The notes under the pieces were generated by a model. The model ran no database searches and was not told the DNA's origin. It worked only from the letters and a program-made list of their open reading frames with translations. Positions 44,101-51,470 of a DNA stretch of 64,000 bases are shown here, in pieces. Origin of the DNA: Parus major (taxonomy: Eukaryota; Chordata; Aves; Passeriformes; Paridae); contig NC_031768.1 of assembly GCF_001522545.3 (NCBI RefSeq), positions 89,030,431 through 89,094,430 on the forward strand, given 5' to 3'. The position numbers and the translations under genes were made by a program. Position 1 is the stretch's first letter. The number at the start of each line of letters is the position of its first letter.

Positions 44101-47100
44101 CTGCGACTGCACATCCAGTCACTAGTATTCATTCAATGGCCTCTTGCTGTCATTTTGATGAGGTTTATCTGCAAAAGAGAGAATGCTCTTAAAACAGGAC
44201 ACAAAATCCTGCAAAGATACAGTAAGGGAAATAAAATAAGATTCAGCTACTGTCAGGAAAGAATATAGACTTAATAAAAGTTACTTTATTCAAAAACGTC
44301 TATTTTTTTGTTTTGGGTTTGGTTCGTTTTAATTTGTTTCAAAGCATTTGGAGTAATGCTCTCAATCGTCTTGTTCAAATACTGCAAGAACTCAACTGTA
44401 GGAGTCAAATTTCTAATTAATAGTGAGTTACAGTTAACAGAACTGCTCTAAAAGTCACCAACTTAAAATGCTCCTCTTGCTCTGTTCCAGCATACCCTTA
44501 ACTCTGAAGAAAGTGTTAGGAGTCTCAAAGCCAGTTGTACAATGATTGTGTCAGCTGGTGATTCCCCTCACAAGGGCACTTGTGGCATTGTCATGGCATT
44601 GGTGCAGAGTGAATGCAGATGGATTTAAAGACCCAACACTGTCACACTGTGCTCATGTGTGCTGCTGTAAGTCACTGGGTAAGCTGCTGCAGCACTGTTG
44701 GCTCATTTGTCACAAACCAGTCAGCAATGGCTAAAACAAGAAAGGAGGGCTCTTCCCCGTGTCAGTCAACACAACTGAAACAGCTCAGCTTTGGAATGAC
44801 AGGAGATGAACTGTGTCAATAAGTGAAATGAGTGGCTGCTGGCTTATAGGACCTGGATTTCACACTGCAATCCTTTTCCTACCCCAGCTGCACTTATATT
44901 AAAAGGGAATCTATAAAGCTGTTGTATATTTAAAGCTGTACTTGCTGAAGTCTGCTCTGATTATATTTAAAATAATGAAGACCTATAATAGTTCCCAGCG
45001 GTTTTGCTTAATCCTAATGTTCTTTGCAGCAGATAGAGATTGTGTCTAGTTCCAGTAGCTGAGTTATTTATTTTGCCTAAAATGCCTACTGAAGGTCGAT
45101 CTGGCATTTCCTATGACATCAAGGAAGGAAAAAGAGGTACTAACATATGGAAGGTGTCCACAGTTTTGACCTTCAAAAACATTGAGGTAATTCTTATAGA
45201 ATATTTACAGAGTTTAAAATGTTTTACCTGTCTGCACTATTTGTAAAAGAAACCATAAATCATATATTATGAACCATATGCTACTGTCAAATGTGTCTTT
45301 GAGTAACTGTCTTATCATTACAGCTCCTGGTATGGAGCCAAGCACTGAAACACATTGCTTACATTTGTATTTTCTTGAAAGTTCTTAGTGTATTGTATTA
45401 CATTCCAATTATAGTAATAGAAATCTAAGATGATTACTTCATATAAAATAAATATATACTTTTTGGCAAAAACATATAATTTGCTTAAGTCCAAAAAAGT
45501 CCAGAGCATTACACCATACAACAGAAAATATCTGTCTGCCATTAAATCTCTTTAGTGTTCCTTCTAAACTTGCTCCAAAGAGACACTTAGTAAAGGAACA
45601 GTGAATGATAAATTATTATTGCTAGTGTTGCATCATCATTAGTTTAACAGTAGGTCAGAAGAAGAAAAAACTAAATCTGGAGAGGCTGCAAACTTTGATT
45701 TAATGGCTATAAAGGTGCACTTTGTTAGTGAATAATTATTCATAAACCATTCAGTGTCTTAATACTGAATCTTACATATTAAATAACTACTGCATTGAAG
45801 TGTTCTTTCCTCTTTACAACTATGTTTTTATCAACATCCAAAGAAAAGAACAAACATTTTTTACTTTTGTGGGAGGGAAAGAGGGGATATATATATGCAT
45901 GCACTTGGGGAAACTTGACTCTAGTAATTGCAGAAACCTATACAGAAACCCTGCTAAAGAGCAGATTTTAGTCCATTATCCTGAAATCTTAAATGTCAAG
46001 AAGCAGAAGAAAATTTCAAATTAAATAGTTCAACTACATGATGACTGCTGCATTGTGAGTAATAGCCGAAGATTTAAGTAACATTCATCTGTCTAACAGA
46101 AACTACCTGCTCTACGGTTCATGCACCAAATACCACAAAAACTCAGAATAAACTGATTCTACATGAAAGTTAATTAATCAAAGTTAAATAAAACAAGCAT
46201 TTTAAATAATAAAATCATCATCATCACAAGAGGATAGAGTATTAGAATTTTAAGTACATTATATTGCATTACTTTATGAGGTAAACCTGCCATTTGTTAA
46301 AAAAACAACAACTAAACCAGTGTACAGTGTAACAAGGAGACAAACATACTGGATAAATAAAACAATTTCTTTTAAAAATCCTGAAGAGACACATGCAAAT
46401 AGAAAAATTGAAAGGATTCAGATGTTCCATTTTCATAGATAAAATGGATTTGAACAATTATGTGTTTGTCTCTGTGAAAGCTACCTAAATCTAAAATTAA
46501 GTTATATTAGAAATAATCTTAGAAGAACTAGACTCTGACTTTCTAAACACTTCCCTATATGGCATCTTTCAATACCTTACTATTTTTTGAAGACATGCAT
46601 CAATATTTTAAACCTATATTCTGTCAACAGGCATTTCTCCCCATTTAAGAAACATTTTAAAATCAGCTTGTTCACTGGTCCACAAACTTAAGACAGACGA
46701 ATCTCTATTCAATATGAATCTTGCCTTCTCTTAACCCCACCCCTGCAAGAGGAGAGGGAAGGATGAAAATAAAGTATTTTTAACTATTCCCACAGTGAGG
46801 AAAACATTACTTTTTGGAAGCCAGATCTTTGAATTTCTTTAAGAAAATCAATTTTGATCTTATCACTTTATCATCTTCTCAAGTTCCCCTAACATCCATT
46901 TTGTCATAGATTTCATATAGCTAAGGCAATCATTATTTCATTCACTATTCTCTGAGCTTTCATTCACTATTTAGAGCTTTGGTTCTCTTAACACCAAAAA
47001 TGTATTCAGAAAAAATGAAAGTTCTCTTTTAGCACTGTAGGCATATAAACATTCCAAACTGAGAGGGTTAATTAGAGCTTTAGCCTTACTTTTTTTGCTA

Positions 47101-50100
47101 CTTGCCTAGAGGCTTTATGTTGAATTTTACATACTAAATGTGTAATTGAGCTTAGAAAATTGAAAGCTAAATGATTTAAAATAAATTTATGTGGATTAAA
47201 GTAAAAAGAAAATATAGTAAAAATGAAGAGATTTCATTCTGAAGCCAAGTGTTTGAATAATAAAAAAAAAAAATCAGAAGCTCAGGGCAGTGCTAGAGAA
47301 CCCAGAGAAGAAATGAACTGCCTGCAATGTTATTTCTTCATATTTATGGAAAACTGTTTTTTAATTTAAAACTGGACTTACTTCTTTGATAATATTACAT
47401 TGCAGGATATTTGCCTCATAGCCTTTGATGTGCTAATAAAATTATTTAAATGGCAGCATTGAACCAGTTACACACAATACACATAAAAAAACAGTATTTT
47501 TTTGCTCACAACTTACTAGATTTTGATAAAAGGCAGTATAGTTAGCTCTTCATTAGTTACAAATAACTTTAATTCTCAGATCCTACTTGCACCTCAGTTC
47601 AAAAATGTCATTAGAGAAAATTTAGTTTTAAGCAAAGTTTTCCAGTATTCTAAACAACTCACTTGCAACTATTTTGCCCTATATTTTAGGGTGTCAGATG
47701 AAAGAGAAAATTAGGCAAGTGTGATGATAAATGTTTTGCTCTTAGCAAAGCACAAATGTGCGTGACTTTCTCTTAGCAAGAAATGCTGACAAATTAATGA
47801 CCAAGATAACAGGTTAATATCCCTGAAGAGAAGGCAGAGATGAACAGAGGCTGCATTCTCACAAGCAGGGATTGGTTAGGTTGTGTGTCAGATTGCTGGC
47901 TGGGAGAGCTCGACCAAGATGTACTGGAATAACTTCTATGACATTTAGGTTTAGCAATGACAAATTGTGAATAATGCACCCACCTGATGAGAAAAGCAAG
48001 ATTCAAACATTTTGCCATAAGTAAAATGATAACTTTCTGTCCAGAAGCAGCTAAAAATGCACACATAAGTTTTCATTTTCCTCTTCCCTCATGCAGTCCC
48101 AAACCACTTAATACACTTTTGTTATAGGTTATAAACTCATTGGAATCAGGCTGTGTATTTCCTAAATTATTACACAGTACTTCCCACTACAAATCACGCA
48201 CCTCAGTGATATTTAGTGCAAATACAATTTCTATCTGGATAATAAACAACAAAGAAAAATGTATTTCCATAATAATTTTCGGATTTTCTGCAGCTAAAGA
48301 TTTGATGAGTCTGTTCACAGCTCTGATGAAGGACTGATACCTTTCCCCACTGCACAAGAAAATATATAAATATCAGAAAAAGTTGCTGCACCTTAAACAC
48401 TGAATGCACATACTAAGAGAATGAAAATACAAGTTAAACTTCCAGTTAAAAACAACTGCTGCATTTATGCACTGAATCTTGGTCTCCTAACTACTGCCCT
48501 AATTCCTTAATAGAAACTTGGAACTTTTTCTCACTATTAATAGATGTGTGGCACTGAAGTTCCCTAACATCTTATCAGGTTTTACTTGGATGACTAAATA
48601 CAGATTGAAGTGCTTGGCTCCTGTTGGAGTTTGAAAATTACAACCACTCATTTAATCTATTTTCAGTAAGGATTTCTACAATTAGGTACTGTTAAAGTAA
48701 AATTTAGAAAAACACTCTGATTTATTGGACACTTACCAGAGTTTCCCAAATTCACAACCTATTTCTGCTAAACTTCCAGTATTTTACAAAAACTAAAAAA
48801 TTTCAAGGTAAAGAAAATAATATTACCCTCATACATGCCAGCTGAAGTACTCTGTCTATTACTGAACAACAGTTCAGACAAAAGTGAGTGCTTGTGTCCA
48901 GTTTTAAGAAAAAAAAATTACTGTTCACAGCAGTTCATGAAAATAGAAGTAAAATGAAAAACATTTTGGCAAAAAGAAGACCAAATTTTTGTAGTTCCAA
49001 GAAAGCTGCAGAAAGAGAAAGTGAAGTTTTTGCTCCATAGAAACAAAAAGAAAGACAAACATTCAAGGCAAATCTATATCCACCTGTAGAAAGGCAAAAT
49101 GTATGATAAGAAATCCAGGAAGTGTTATTTTTGTAATGAGATCTTTATTTTGTGTCACATAGTCTTACCTTTCTCTGTTAAATTTCAGAGAATGTAGAAT
49201 AGCCGGTCGCTTCTGTCGGAGGTTCCACAAATGAAGGGCATCATCTGCACACGCACTGACCAAAGCACCCTAGAGCAGACACAAAATAAAGCAACACATT
49301 ATTTTTCTGCAGATTCTGTCTTATTCTTACATGATCCTCACTGCTAAAGATCTACCTGTAAAACTGAATTTATGAAAAACCATTCCTTTCTTCCAGAACA
49401 AAATTAATCTACCATAAATAATACACAATTTAATAGATCTGTTAATGTAAACATTTTATATTAGTACAAGATCAGCCAAAGTTAAATTAAAACTCCATCA
49501 ATTTAAAACTCAAATTAAAACTTTGTACCAAGACTACATGAGCCAACTCTCAAGACTTTCCACATACACAGAAAGATTAACAAAATGGAAAAACCTTATT
49601 GAAAAAAGTGAGTGTATAAGATGTAACTGAAGGATAAAGGGATTGGTGCATGCATGGGCACACACATGACAGTGCCAAGCACAGCTTAGTAGTCATATCA
49701 AGGTAAGATGAAAATTCAAAACAGTAACTGTGAAAAGAGGGTGCAGATAAGAAAGCAGGGACAGGTAGCAAGAGGACAGGATGTAGGAAGAACTAAGAGA
49801 TATAGACAGAAGGACAGAGTCTTTAGCAAAGATCAGAAATACTCTGGTTCTGCTTGTGGCGTCCCAAAAATGGTCATCTTTCAAAACCCAGGCCTTTATC
49901 TGTCTGAGAAGCTTGGAGTCAACTTCTACCTGCTTTTGACTTCCTTTCTCCTCACCACAGAACATTGATGACATGTGAGAATTACCTGCAGGGGAAGCTC
50001 CTTACTACTCCTGCAATGGTTTAGTATACTTACACCTCAGACCAGGCCGGGCACAGATCTACCCTTGTGTAGTACCATTGCAGAGAGGAACAGATTGCCC

Positions 50101-51361
50101 AAACATAAGGCAATGCTTTATACTGAGGAAGGGCAAAGATGTAACTGGAAAGATTAGTTCCTACTATCTATGACTGACTGACAATCTTCTCTAATCCTAG
50201 CAAATGTTCTTTTCAACACTGACCTATGCAAATGAAATTTACAAGGGTGAGACTTCTCTAATACAGTGTAATTCATGCTTTAATTCTCATCTCCCAAAGA
50301 GTCAGAAAGACTGTCCACCACAGCAACCAAATTAATCCCATGTATTAGGGGGTTTGCTGGTCATCCATGAAAAGAAAATATTGATTCAAACTTTGTCCTT
50401 CCTGTTCTCATCCCTGCATTCCCCTTAAGAATTTCACCATTCTGTTTCTAAAGCTTCAGTCCTCCCTCCTCAGTGTCTGTGGTTCAGTTACTTTTCCAAA
50501 TTAGGTGTAGGAAAAAATAAATATTTTTCAGGTTTAAAAAACTCATAAAACTAAAACTCTTCCCCTGAGAAGTTCTAAAATCTTTCCATTTACAAAGAGG
50601 ACTTGAAACTGTCAAAAGTTTTTCCTTATGTCATGGAAGAAAATTAATCAAAACTGAACTAAGATCTGGCCAACTTCTAAGGTCTTAAAAAAAAGTCCCC
50701 TCTGATTTGTATTCACCAGAAAGTCTTCTTGCCTATTCCCATCTTCACAACCTTCTGCACAGAGCAAGCTATAATCTGGTACTGTTTCTTCATGTTGTCT
50801 AAATTTGATTTTGACAAACCATTTACAAAGACTAAGCATGATGGCTTGATTAACAATCCCTGCAATTGCTTTGCATTGCTTCATGTAATAGCATATTCTC
50901 AAACATTGAGTTTTCAGCCAATAATCATCAATATATTTTGATAGAAAGATTTAGCTCATTTATTAATTTCTATCTGAACCAGGACTGTGCAGCATATTTA
51001 ATTACTTAATGGGTTTTACATCATTTTACACACATTCATGTATTGACTGCCTTTTGTTAGGTATTTTAAACTGATGTATAGGAAAGCAATGCTTTTCCCT
51101 GAGTGCAGCACCATAAATATTCTTCTAAAAGGCTGTATGTTGAATGTCCTCTGGATGTACACCACTTACTTCTTGGCACAATTTGTCACTGGGAGAAGTT
51201 ATATCACTCAATTACAATAACATGAATTGACTTATGCAACTAAATGTATACAGAATAATCTGAGTAAATATGTCCTTACCTCATTGATTAAGAACTGGAG
51301 CTGCAGAACTGCAGCACCACTTTCATGTTGGCAGTAGCAATCAACACCAGGCCTGCCCAAT
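2114..51361 (-). CDS. STXBP5L: STXBP5L (tomosyn-2), partial spliced coding region, 12 internal exons
   Basis: Tomosyns are soluble, syntaxin-binding regulators of vesicle exocytosis. They have an amino-terminal pair of WD40 propellers and a carboxy-terminal VAMP-like SNARE motif that competes with synaptobrevin for syntaxin/SNAP25. The twelve exons found here join in phase into about 384 codons without a stop and cover the first propeller region. Recognisable stretches include GRPGVDCYCQHESGA, ITYCHLPFQSKWLYVGTERG, WHHEGKQFMCSHSDGSLTLW and FENPYPIDIHESPVTC. The paralog is STXBP5L rather than STXBP5: the sequence has KHKKQGYSNKEWPISGGAWN, where STXBP5 has, from memory, RQKRQGYSKKEWPINGGNWG. 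Start codon, first exons, later exons and SNARE motif are all outside the window. Splice ends are GT-AG throughout. The gene looks intact. The coordinates span introns; each exon is listed separately. Confidence 0.96.
2155..3357 (-). other. STXBP5L: STXBP5L intron
   Basis: A 1.2-kb intron. It contains a perfect 14-base inverted repeat (2319-2332 and 2349-2362) about 165 bases upstream of the small exon's acceptor. The rest is unremarkable, with a more GC-balanced patch near 2840-2960. Confidence 0.85.
2319..2362. repeat. perfect 14-base inverted repeat
   Basis: Arms AAAATATTTTGTTA at 2319-2332 and TAACAAAATATTTT at 2349-2362 are exact reverse complements, with a 16-base spacer. In the pre-mRNA this would fold into a simple AU-rich hairpin just upstream of a 41-base exon. 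Confidence 0.8.
3358..3425 (-). CDS. STXBP5L: STXBP5L exon (EWPISGGAWNLGAQTYPEIIIT)
   Basis: The 68-base exon encodes 22 codons, EWPISGGAWNLGAQ followed by TYPEIIIT, plus two bases of a glycine codon. The segment SGGAWNLGAQ is specific to STXBP5L; STXBP5 has NGGNWGLGAQ. It leads into the HADGS turn of the next exon. The acceptor is TGTTTAG|G and the donor ACAGG|GTGAGA. It belongs to the dense 3' exon cluster of the window. Confidence 0.97.
3426..4915 (-). other. STXBP5L: STXBP5L intron
   Basis: A 1.5-kb intron. From about 3960 to 4225 the plus strand turns G-rich and purine-rich, with loosely repeated GTGTGCAAAG and CAGGGA(A/G)CACA words. Several overlapping open frames (up to 109 codons) fall there because stops are depleted; none is recognisable. 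Confidence 0.8.
3960..4225. repeat. G-rich degenerate repeat-like tract
   Basis: GTGTGCAAAGTATGAGGGAG near 4020 resembles GTGTGCAAAGTGTATGAAGT near 4203, and CAGGGAGCACAAACTGTGTG near 4050 resembles CAGGGAACACAGGTAGGTGT near 4186. GTG, GGG and GGTAC words recur between them. This looks like a decayed minisatellite or a low-complexity tract, but I could not define a period by eye. Confidence 0.35.
4916..5063 (-). CDS. STXBP5L: STXBP5L exon (FPIFENPYPIDIHESPVTC...GYSNK)
   Basis: The 148-base exon completes asparagine and encodes 49 codons from FPIFENPYPID to KKQGYSNK. It is rich in family markers: ENPYP, HESPVTCTEYFADCPPDL and LYSVGAKHKKQGYSNK. These favour tomosyn-2, since STXBP5 has SIHESPVTCCEYFADCPVDL and GARQKRQGYSKK (from memory). 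TEYFADC and LIPVLYS lie closer to the STXBP5 residues at some sites than human STXBP5L does, as expected if they are the ancestral states. The acceptor TTAACTAG|T is adequate; the donor AATAAG|GTAAAC is moderate. Confidence 0.98.
5064..6328 (-). other. STXBP5L: STXBP5L intron
   Basis: A 1.3-kb AT-rich intron. I see no repeat family, RNA gene or conserved coding stretch in it. Confidence 0.8.
6329..6401 (-). CDS. STXBP5L: STXBP5L exon (FQEPYAVVVLLEKDLIVVDLTQS)
   Basis: The 73-base exon completes a glutamate codon and encodes 23 codons: FQEPYAVVVLLEKD, then LIVVDLTQS. It ends with two bases of an asparagine codon. The hydrophobic strand and the VVDLTQSN end match STXBP5L rather than the LVLIDLAQNG of STXBP5. 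The acceptor is TGCTTACAG|A and the donor AGCAA|GTAAGT. Skipping would change the frame. Confidence 0.97.
6402..7957 (-). other. STXBP5L: STXBP5L intron
   Basis: A 1.6-kb AT-rich intron. The minus-strand frame of the neighbouring exon stays open for a short way past its donor, which is chance read-through. Nothing else recognised. Confidence 0.8.
7958..8112 (-). CDS. STXBP5L: STXBP5L exon (EPFVIFSGGLSYDKPCRRPSL...)
   Basis: This is the largest exon found, 155 bases and 51 whole codons from EPFVIFSGGLSYD to CETPYPN. It includes the conserved stretch LTIMHGKAITVLEMDHPIVD, which in STXBP5 reads differently (CLTVMHGKSTAVLEMDYPIVD, from memory), so this exon is one of the better paralog discriminators. 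The acceptor is AATACAG|T and the donor AAATG|GTGAGT. Open reading continues past the donor into the intron for more than 40 codons, but the tomosyn similarity stops exactly at the GT. Confidence 0.98.
8113..8288 (-). other. STXBP5L: STXBP5L short intron (176 bases)
   Basis: The shortest intron in the window. It starts with the weak donor GTTTGT and ends with a T-rich tract before AATACAG. Confidence 0.93.
8289..8367 (-). CDS. STXBP5L: STXBP5L exon (KVQRDGKKPESCKPILKVEYK...)
   Basis: The 79-base exon completes glycine, encodes 25 codons from KVQRDGKKPESC to EYKTCKN, and ends inside a serine codon. The basic amino-terminal half is a loop between propeller blades and differs from the mammalian KSQREGRKSESC. 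The second half, CKPILKVEYKTCKN, matches STXBP5L; STXBP5 has VEFKT. The donor, ACAG|GTTTGT, is the weakest in the window, while the acceptor TTTCCTTAG|G is good. The intron that follows is only 176 bases, so intron retention or inefficient splicing is conceivable. Confidence 0.96.
8930..9240 (+). mobile_element. CR1 LINE 3' fragment, old
   Basis: In order, the plus strand resembles the avian CR1 3' region: a stretch like the tail of the reverse-transcriptase region (CTTTTCTCAGAGGTGCACAG), AAGTTGTGGCATGGAAAATT, then ATTGCCCAAAGAGGTTGTGC, GGAAGTGTTCAAG and finally AAATTCTATGA. These follow the usual CR1 consensus order, with many substitutions and small deletions. Only about the last 300 bases remain, as expected for 5'-truncated LINE copies. 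No coding capacity. Confidence 0.8.
9167..9193. repeat. 9-base inverted repeat inside the CR1 remnant
   Basis: ATCAGATCA at 9167-9175 and TGATCTGAT at 9185-9193 are exact reverse complements with a 9-base spacer. The element lies in the decayed 3' part of the CR1 copy. Confidence 0.6.
9863..9986 (-). CDS. STXBP5L: STXBP5L exon (AIHSVAWHHEGKQFMCSHSDG...)
   Basis: The 124-base exon encodes 41 codons from AIHSVAWHHEG to TTIPH, plus the first base of a glycine codon. It carries a clear WD40 repeat: HSVAWHHEGKQFMCSHSDGS followed by LTLWNL. The SHSDG turn and the LWN end are hallmark positions of the family. The acceptor is TTTCTGTAG|G. The donor is CACACG|GTAATT, weaker than most others in this gene. 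This is the first exon of a compact cluster that runs down to 2114. Confidence 0.98.
10549..10562. repeat. T14 homopolymer
   Basis: Fourteen consecutive thymines on the plus strand within an intron. Confidence 0.9.
12082..12124. repeat. near-perfect hairpin, 18-base arms, 7-base loop
   Basis: Left arm TGACAGATCCCTACCTTT (12082-12099), loop ACTAGAC, right arm AAAGGTAGGGAGCTGTCA (12107-12124). The arms pair at 17 of 18 positions. Two more wobble pairs and one A-T pair extend the stem to about 21 pairs in plus-strand RNA. It is the strongest short hairpin I found in the window. It could be a remnant of a palindromic transposon or a small structured RNA; the sequence alone does not decide. Confidence 0.75.
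13159..13210. repeat. degenerate (ACTCTAA)n heptamer repeat
   Basis: Seven-base words ACTCTAA and CTAAACT recur about six times, mixed with AACTA units. It begins beside the palindrome GTAGAGT-TT-ACTCTAC (13151-13166), and an A17 run lies about 45 bases further on. Confidence 0.8.
13254..13270. repeat. A17 homopolymer
   Basis: Seventeen consecutive adenines on the plus strand. It could be the tail of an old retroinsert, but no source gene is recognisable upstream. Confidence 0.9.
14405..14488 (-). CDS. STXBP5L: STXBP5L exon (LLIGYENGTIVFWDLRSKRAD...)
   Basis: The 84-base exon encodes exactly 28 codons, from LLIGYENGT to AYYDE, in phase 0 at both ends. It contains the WD-like tetrad end IVFWDL and the basic segment RSKRADLR. 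Compared with the mammalian protein from memory, the changes are conservative (valine to isoleucine, lysine to arginine, glutamate to aspartate). The acceptor TCCTCTAG|C has a long pyrimidine tract; the donor is GATGAG|GTAAGC. Because it is symmetric, exon skipping would leave an in-frame protein lacking one strand group of a blade. Confidence 0.97.
14489..20444 (-). other. STXBP5L: STXBP5L intron
   Basis: A 5.9-kb intron. A patch at 15840-16250 has more G+C and fewer stops on both strands (frames of 104 and 74 codons) but no recognisable protein. TAATTA-type words cluster at 16965-16995. The stretch 18840-19300 also has overlapping open frames of about 100 codons with no recognisable product. 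Otherwise plain AT-rich sequence. Confidence 0.75.
20445..20508 (-). CDS. STXBP5L: STXBP5L exon (STKTHPGPVVHLSDSPRDEGK)
   Basis: This is a small 64-base exon. After the base that completes leucine it encodes 21 codons running from STKTHPG through PVVHLSDSPRDEGK, matching tomosyn-2. STXBP5 has, from memory, SSKSHPGPVVHISDNPMDEGK, so the leucine and the SPRDEG residues support STXBP5L. The acceptor is TCTTGCAG|A and the donor GGAAAA|GTGAGT. Skipping would shift the frame. Large introns flank it on both sides. Confidence 0.97.
28410..28431. repeat. 11-base tandem duplication
   Basis: TCAAGCTAACC is followed directly by TCAAGCTAACT, two copies with one difference. Confidence 0.85.
30197..30225. 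repeat. (AAT)n microsatellite
   Basis: About eight AAT units with one interruption. The repeat lies inside a chance open frame, where it encodes a run of isoleucines. Confidence 0.9.
30630..30702 (+). mobile_element. CR1 LINE 3' end fragment
   Basis: The plus strand reads TGTTGAGCAGGAGGCTTGGT, CTAGAGACCTCATCCTGTCC, CTTCTCATCT, then ATGATTCCACAGTTCAATGA. This follows the CR1 end, where a GGAGGTTGGACTAGATGACC-like stretch is followed by CCCTTCCAACC and the ATGATTCTATGA tail. It is diverged and short. Confidence 0.75.
31081..31215 (-). CDS. STXBP5L: STXBP5L exon (ITYCHLPFQSKW...MWNKAIE)
   Basis: The 135-base exon has a strong acceptor (TCTTTTCCAG|G) and donor (AACT|GTAAGT). It completes the split arginine, then encodes 44 codons from ITYCHLPFQ to NKAIE and the first two bases of a leucine codon. 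The sequence looks identical to the mammalian STXBP5L protein over the whole exon as I remember it, including WLYVGTERGNTHIVNIESF, a propeller blade in the syntaxin-regulatory WD40 domain. The length is a multiple of three and both ends have the same phase, so skipping would remove one blade segment without a frameshift. It is isolated between an 18-kb and a 10.6-kb intron. Confidence 0.98.
31865..31896. repeat. 16-base perfect tandem duplication
   Basis: GTTACTTTCATATTAT occurs twice in direct succession without a difference, suggesting recent slippage. Confidence 0.9.
32133..32145. repeat. T13 homopolymer
   Basis: Thirteen consecutive thymines on the plus strand. Confidence 0.9.
33853..33872. 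repeat. 8-base inverted repeat
   Basis: TAACTACT and AGTAGTTA, exact reverse complements around AATA. Confidence 0.7.
34399..34438. repeat. perfect 14-base inverted repeat
   Basis: TTTACATTATGTAA (34399-34412) and TTACATAATGTAAA (34425-34438) are exact reverse complements with a 12-base spacer. Each arm is itself almost palindromic (TTACAT-TATGTAA), so several alternative foldings exist. Confidence 0.8.
34806..34826. repeat. tight 9-base hairpin
   Basis: AATCAGATT, loop GTC, AATCTGATT; the arms are exact reverse complements. Confidence 0.75.
35050..35068. repeat. 8-base inverted repeat
   Basis: CAGGATAT and ATATCCTG around AGA, followed at once by another GGATACAG word. Confidence 0.65.
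36388..36407. repeat. 9-base palindrome with 2-base centre
   Basis: GATTCCTCT-AG-AGAGGAATC, perfectly self-complementary apart from the central AG. Confidence 0.75.
39081..39107. repeat. (TGACAS)n hexamer repeat, nearly palindromic
   Basis: The TGACAC and TGACAG words recur about four times. Because one variant is nearly the reverse complement of the other, the tract is also an imperfect inverted repeat. Confidence 0.75.
49169..49269 (-). CDS. STXBP5L: STXBP5L exon (GALVSA...LHLWNLRQKRPAI)
   Basis: The 101-base exon starts in phase at GGT after CTCTAG and ends inside an arginine codon before GTAAGA. It encodes 33 codons, including the WD-type strand end LHLWNL and the segment RQKRPAILHSLKFNRE, which is nearly invariant in tomosyns. 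The first part reads SACADDALHLW. Mammalian STXBP5L has SASSDDTLHLW and STXBP5 has SALADDTLHLW (from memory), so this stretch differs from both. The exon follows 51280-51361 across a 1.9-kb intron and precedes the longest intron in the window. Confidence 0.97.
49270..51279 (-). other. STXBP5L: STXBP5L intron
   Basis: A 2.0-kb intron. Overlapping open frames near 49700-49970 (93 codons minus, 86 codons plus) have no recognisable product. Nothing else found. Confidence 0.8.
51280..51361 (-). CDS. STXBP5L: STXBP5L exon (GRPGVDCYCQHE...), first exon in window
   Basis: This 82-base exon encodes 27 whole codons from LGRPGVDCYCQ to FLINE, plus one leading base that completes an isoleucine codon split with the upstream exon outside the window. 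It forms the edge of an early blade of the first WD40 propeller. The donor is GAG|GTAAGG, a strong site. The acceptor used here is CAACAG|A at 51362-51363, chosen because it joins directly to the isoleucine-leucine junction of the mammalian protein. It is poorly supplied with pyrimidines. The good pyrimidine tract lies further upstream, near 51406-51425, and two other AGs (exon ends at 51385 or 51394) would keep the same phase and add 8 or 11 open codons. The core of the exon is certain; its 5' edge is less so. Confidence 0.93.
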
Positions 51362-51435
51362 CTGTTGCCATCAAAGTCAAGGATTCTAACATTACTGTTA
51401 TCACCAGAAGTAAAGAGGGAAAGAAAGAACTACCA

Positions 51436-51470
51436 ATTAAACTCTAATTAACCTTTAATTAACCTCAATT
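51436..51470. repeat. short AATTAACCT direct repeats
   Basis: Three diverged units (TCTAATTAAC, CTTTAATTAAC, CTCAATT) sit just upstream of the exon 51280-51361 acceptor region. Confidence 0.6.

Larger units (their letters stand above)
31216..49168 (-). other. STXBP5L: STXBP5L intron, 18 kb
   Basis: The longest intron in the window. It contains a 16-base tandem duplication (31865-31896), a T13 run (32133-32145), short inverted repeats (33853-33872, 34399-34438, 34806-34826, 35050-35068, 36388-36407), a TGACAC/TGACAG hexamer repeat (39081-39107) and a GC-richer patch at 43000-43200. Open frames of up to 117 codons (42320-42673) match nothing I recognise. Confidence 0.75.

Noticed and set aside
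2114..51361. Assignment to STXBP5 (tomosyn-1) instead of STXBP5L
   Set aside because: Diagnostic residues in at least five exons (KHKKQGYSNK, SGGAWNLG, HLSDSPRDEG, VVDLTQSN, GKAITVLEMDH) match tomosyn-2; only scattered single residues match tomosyn-1.
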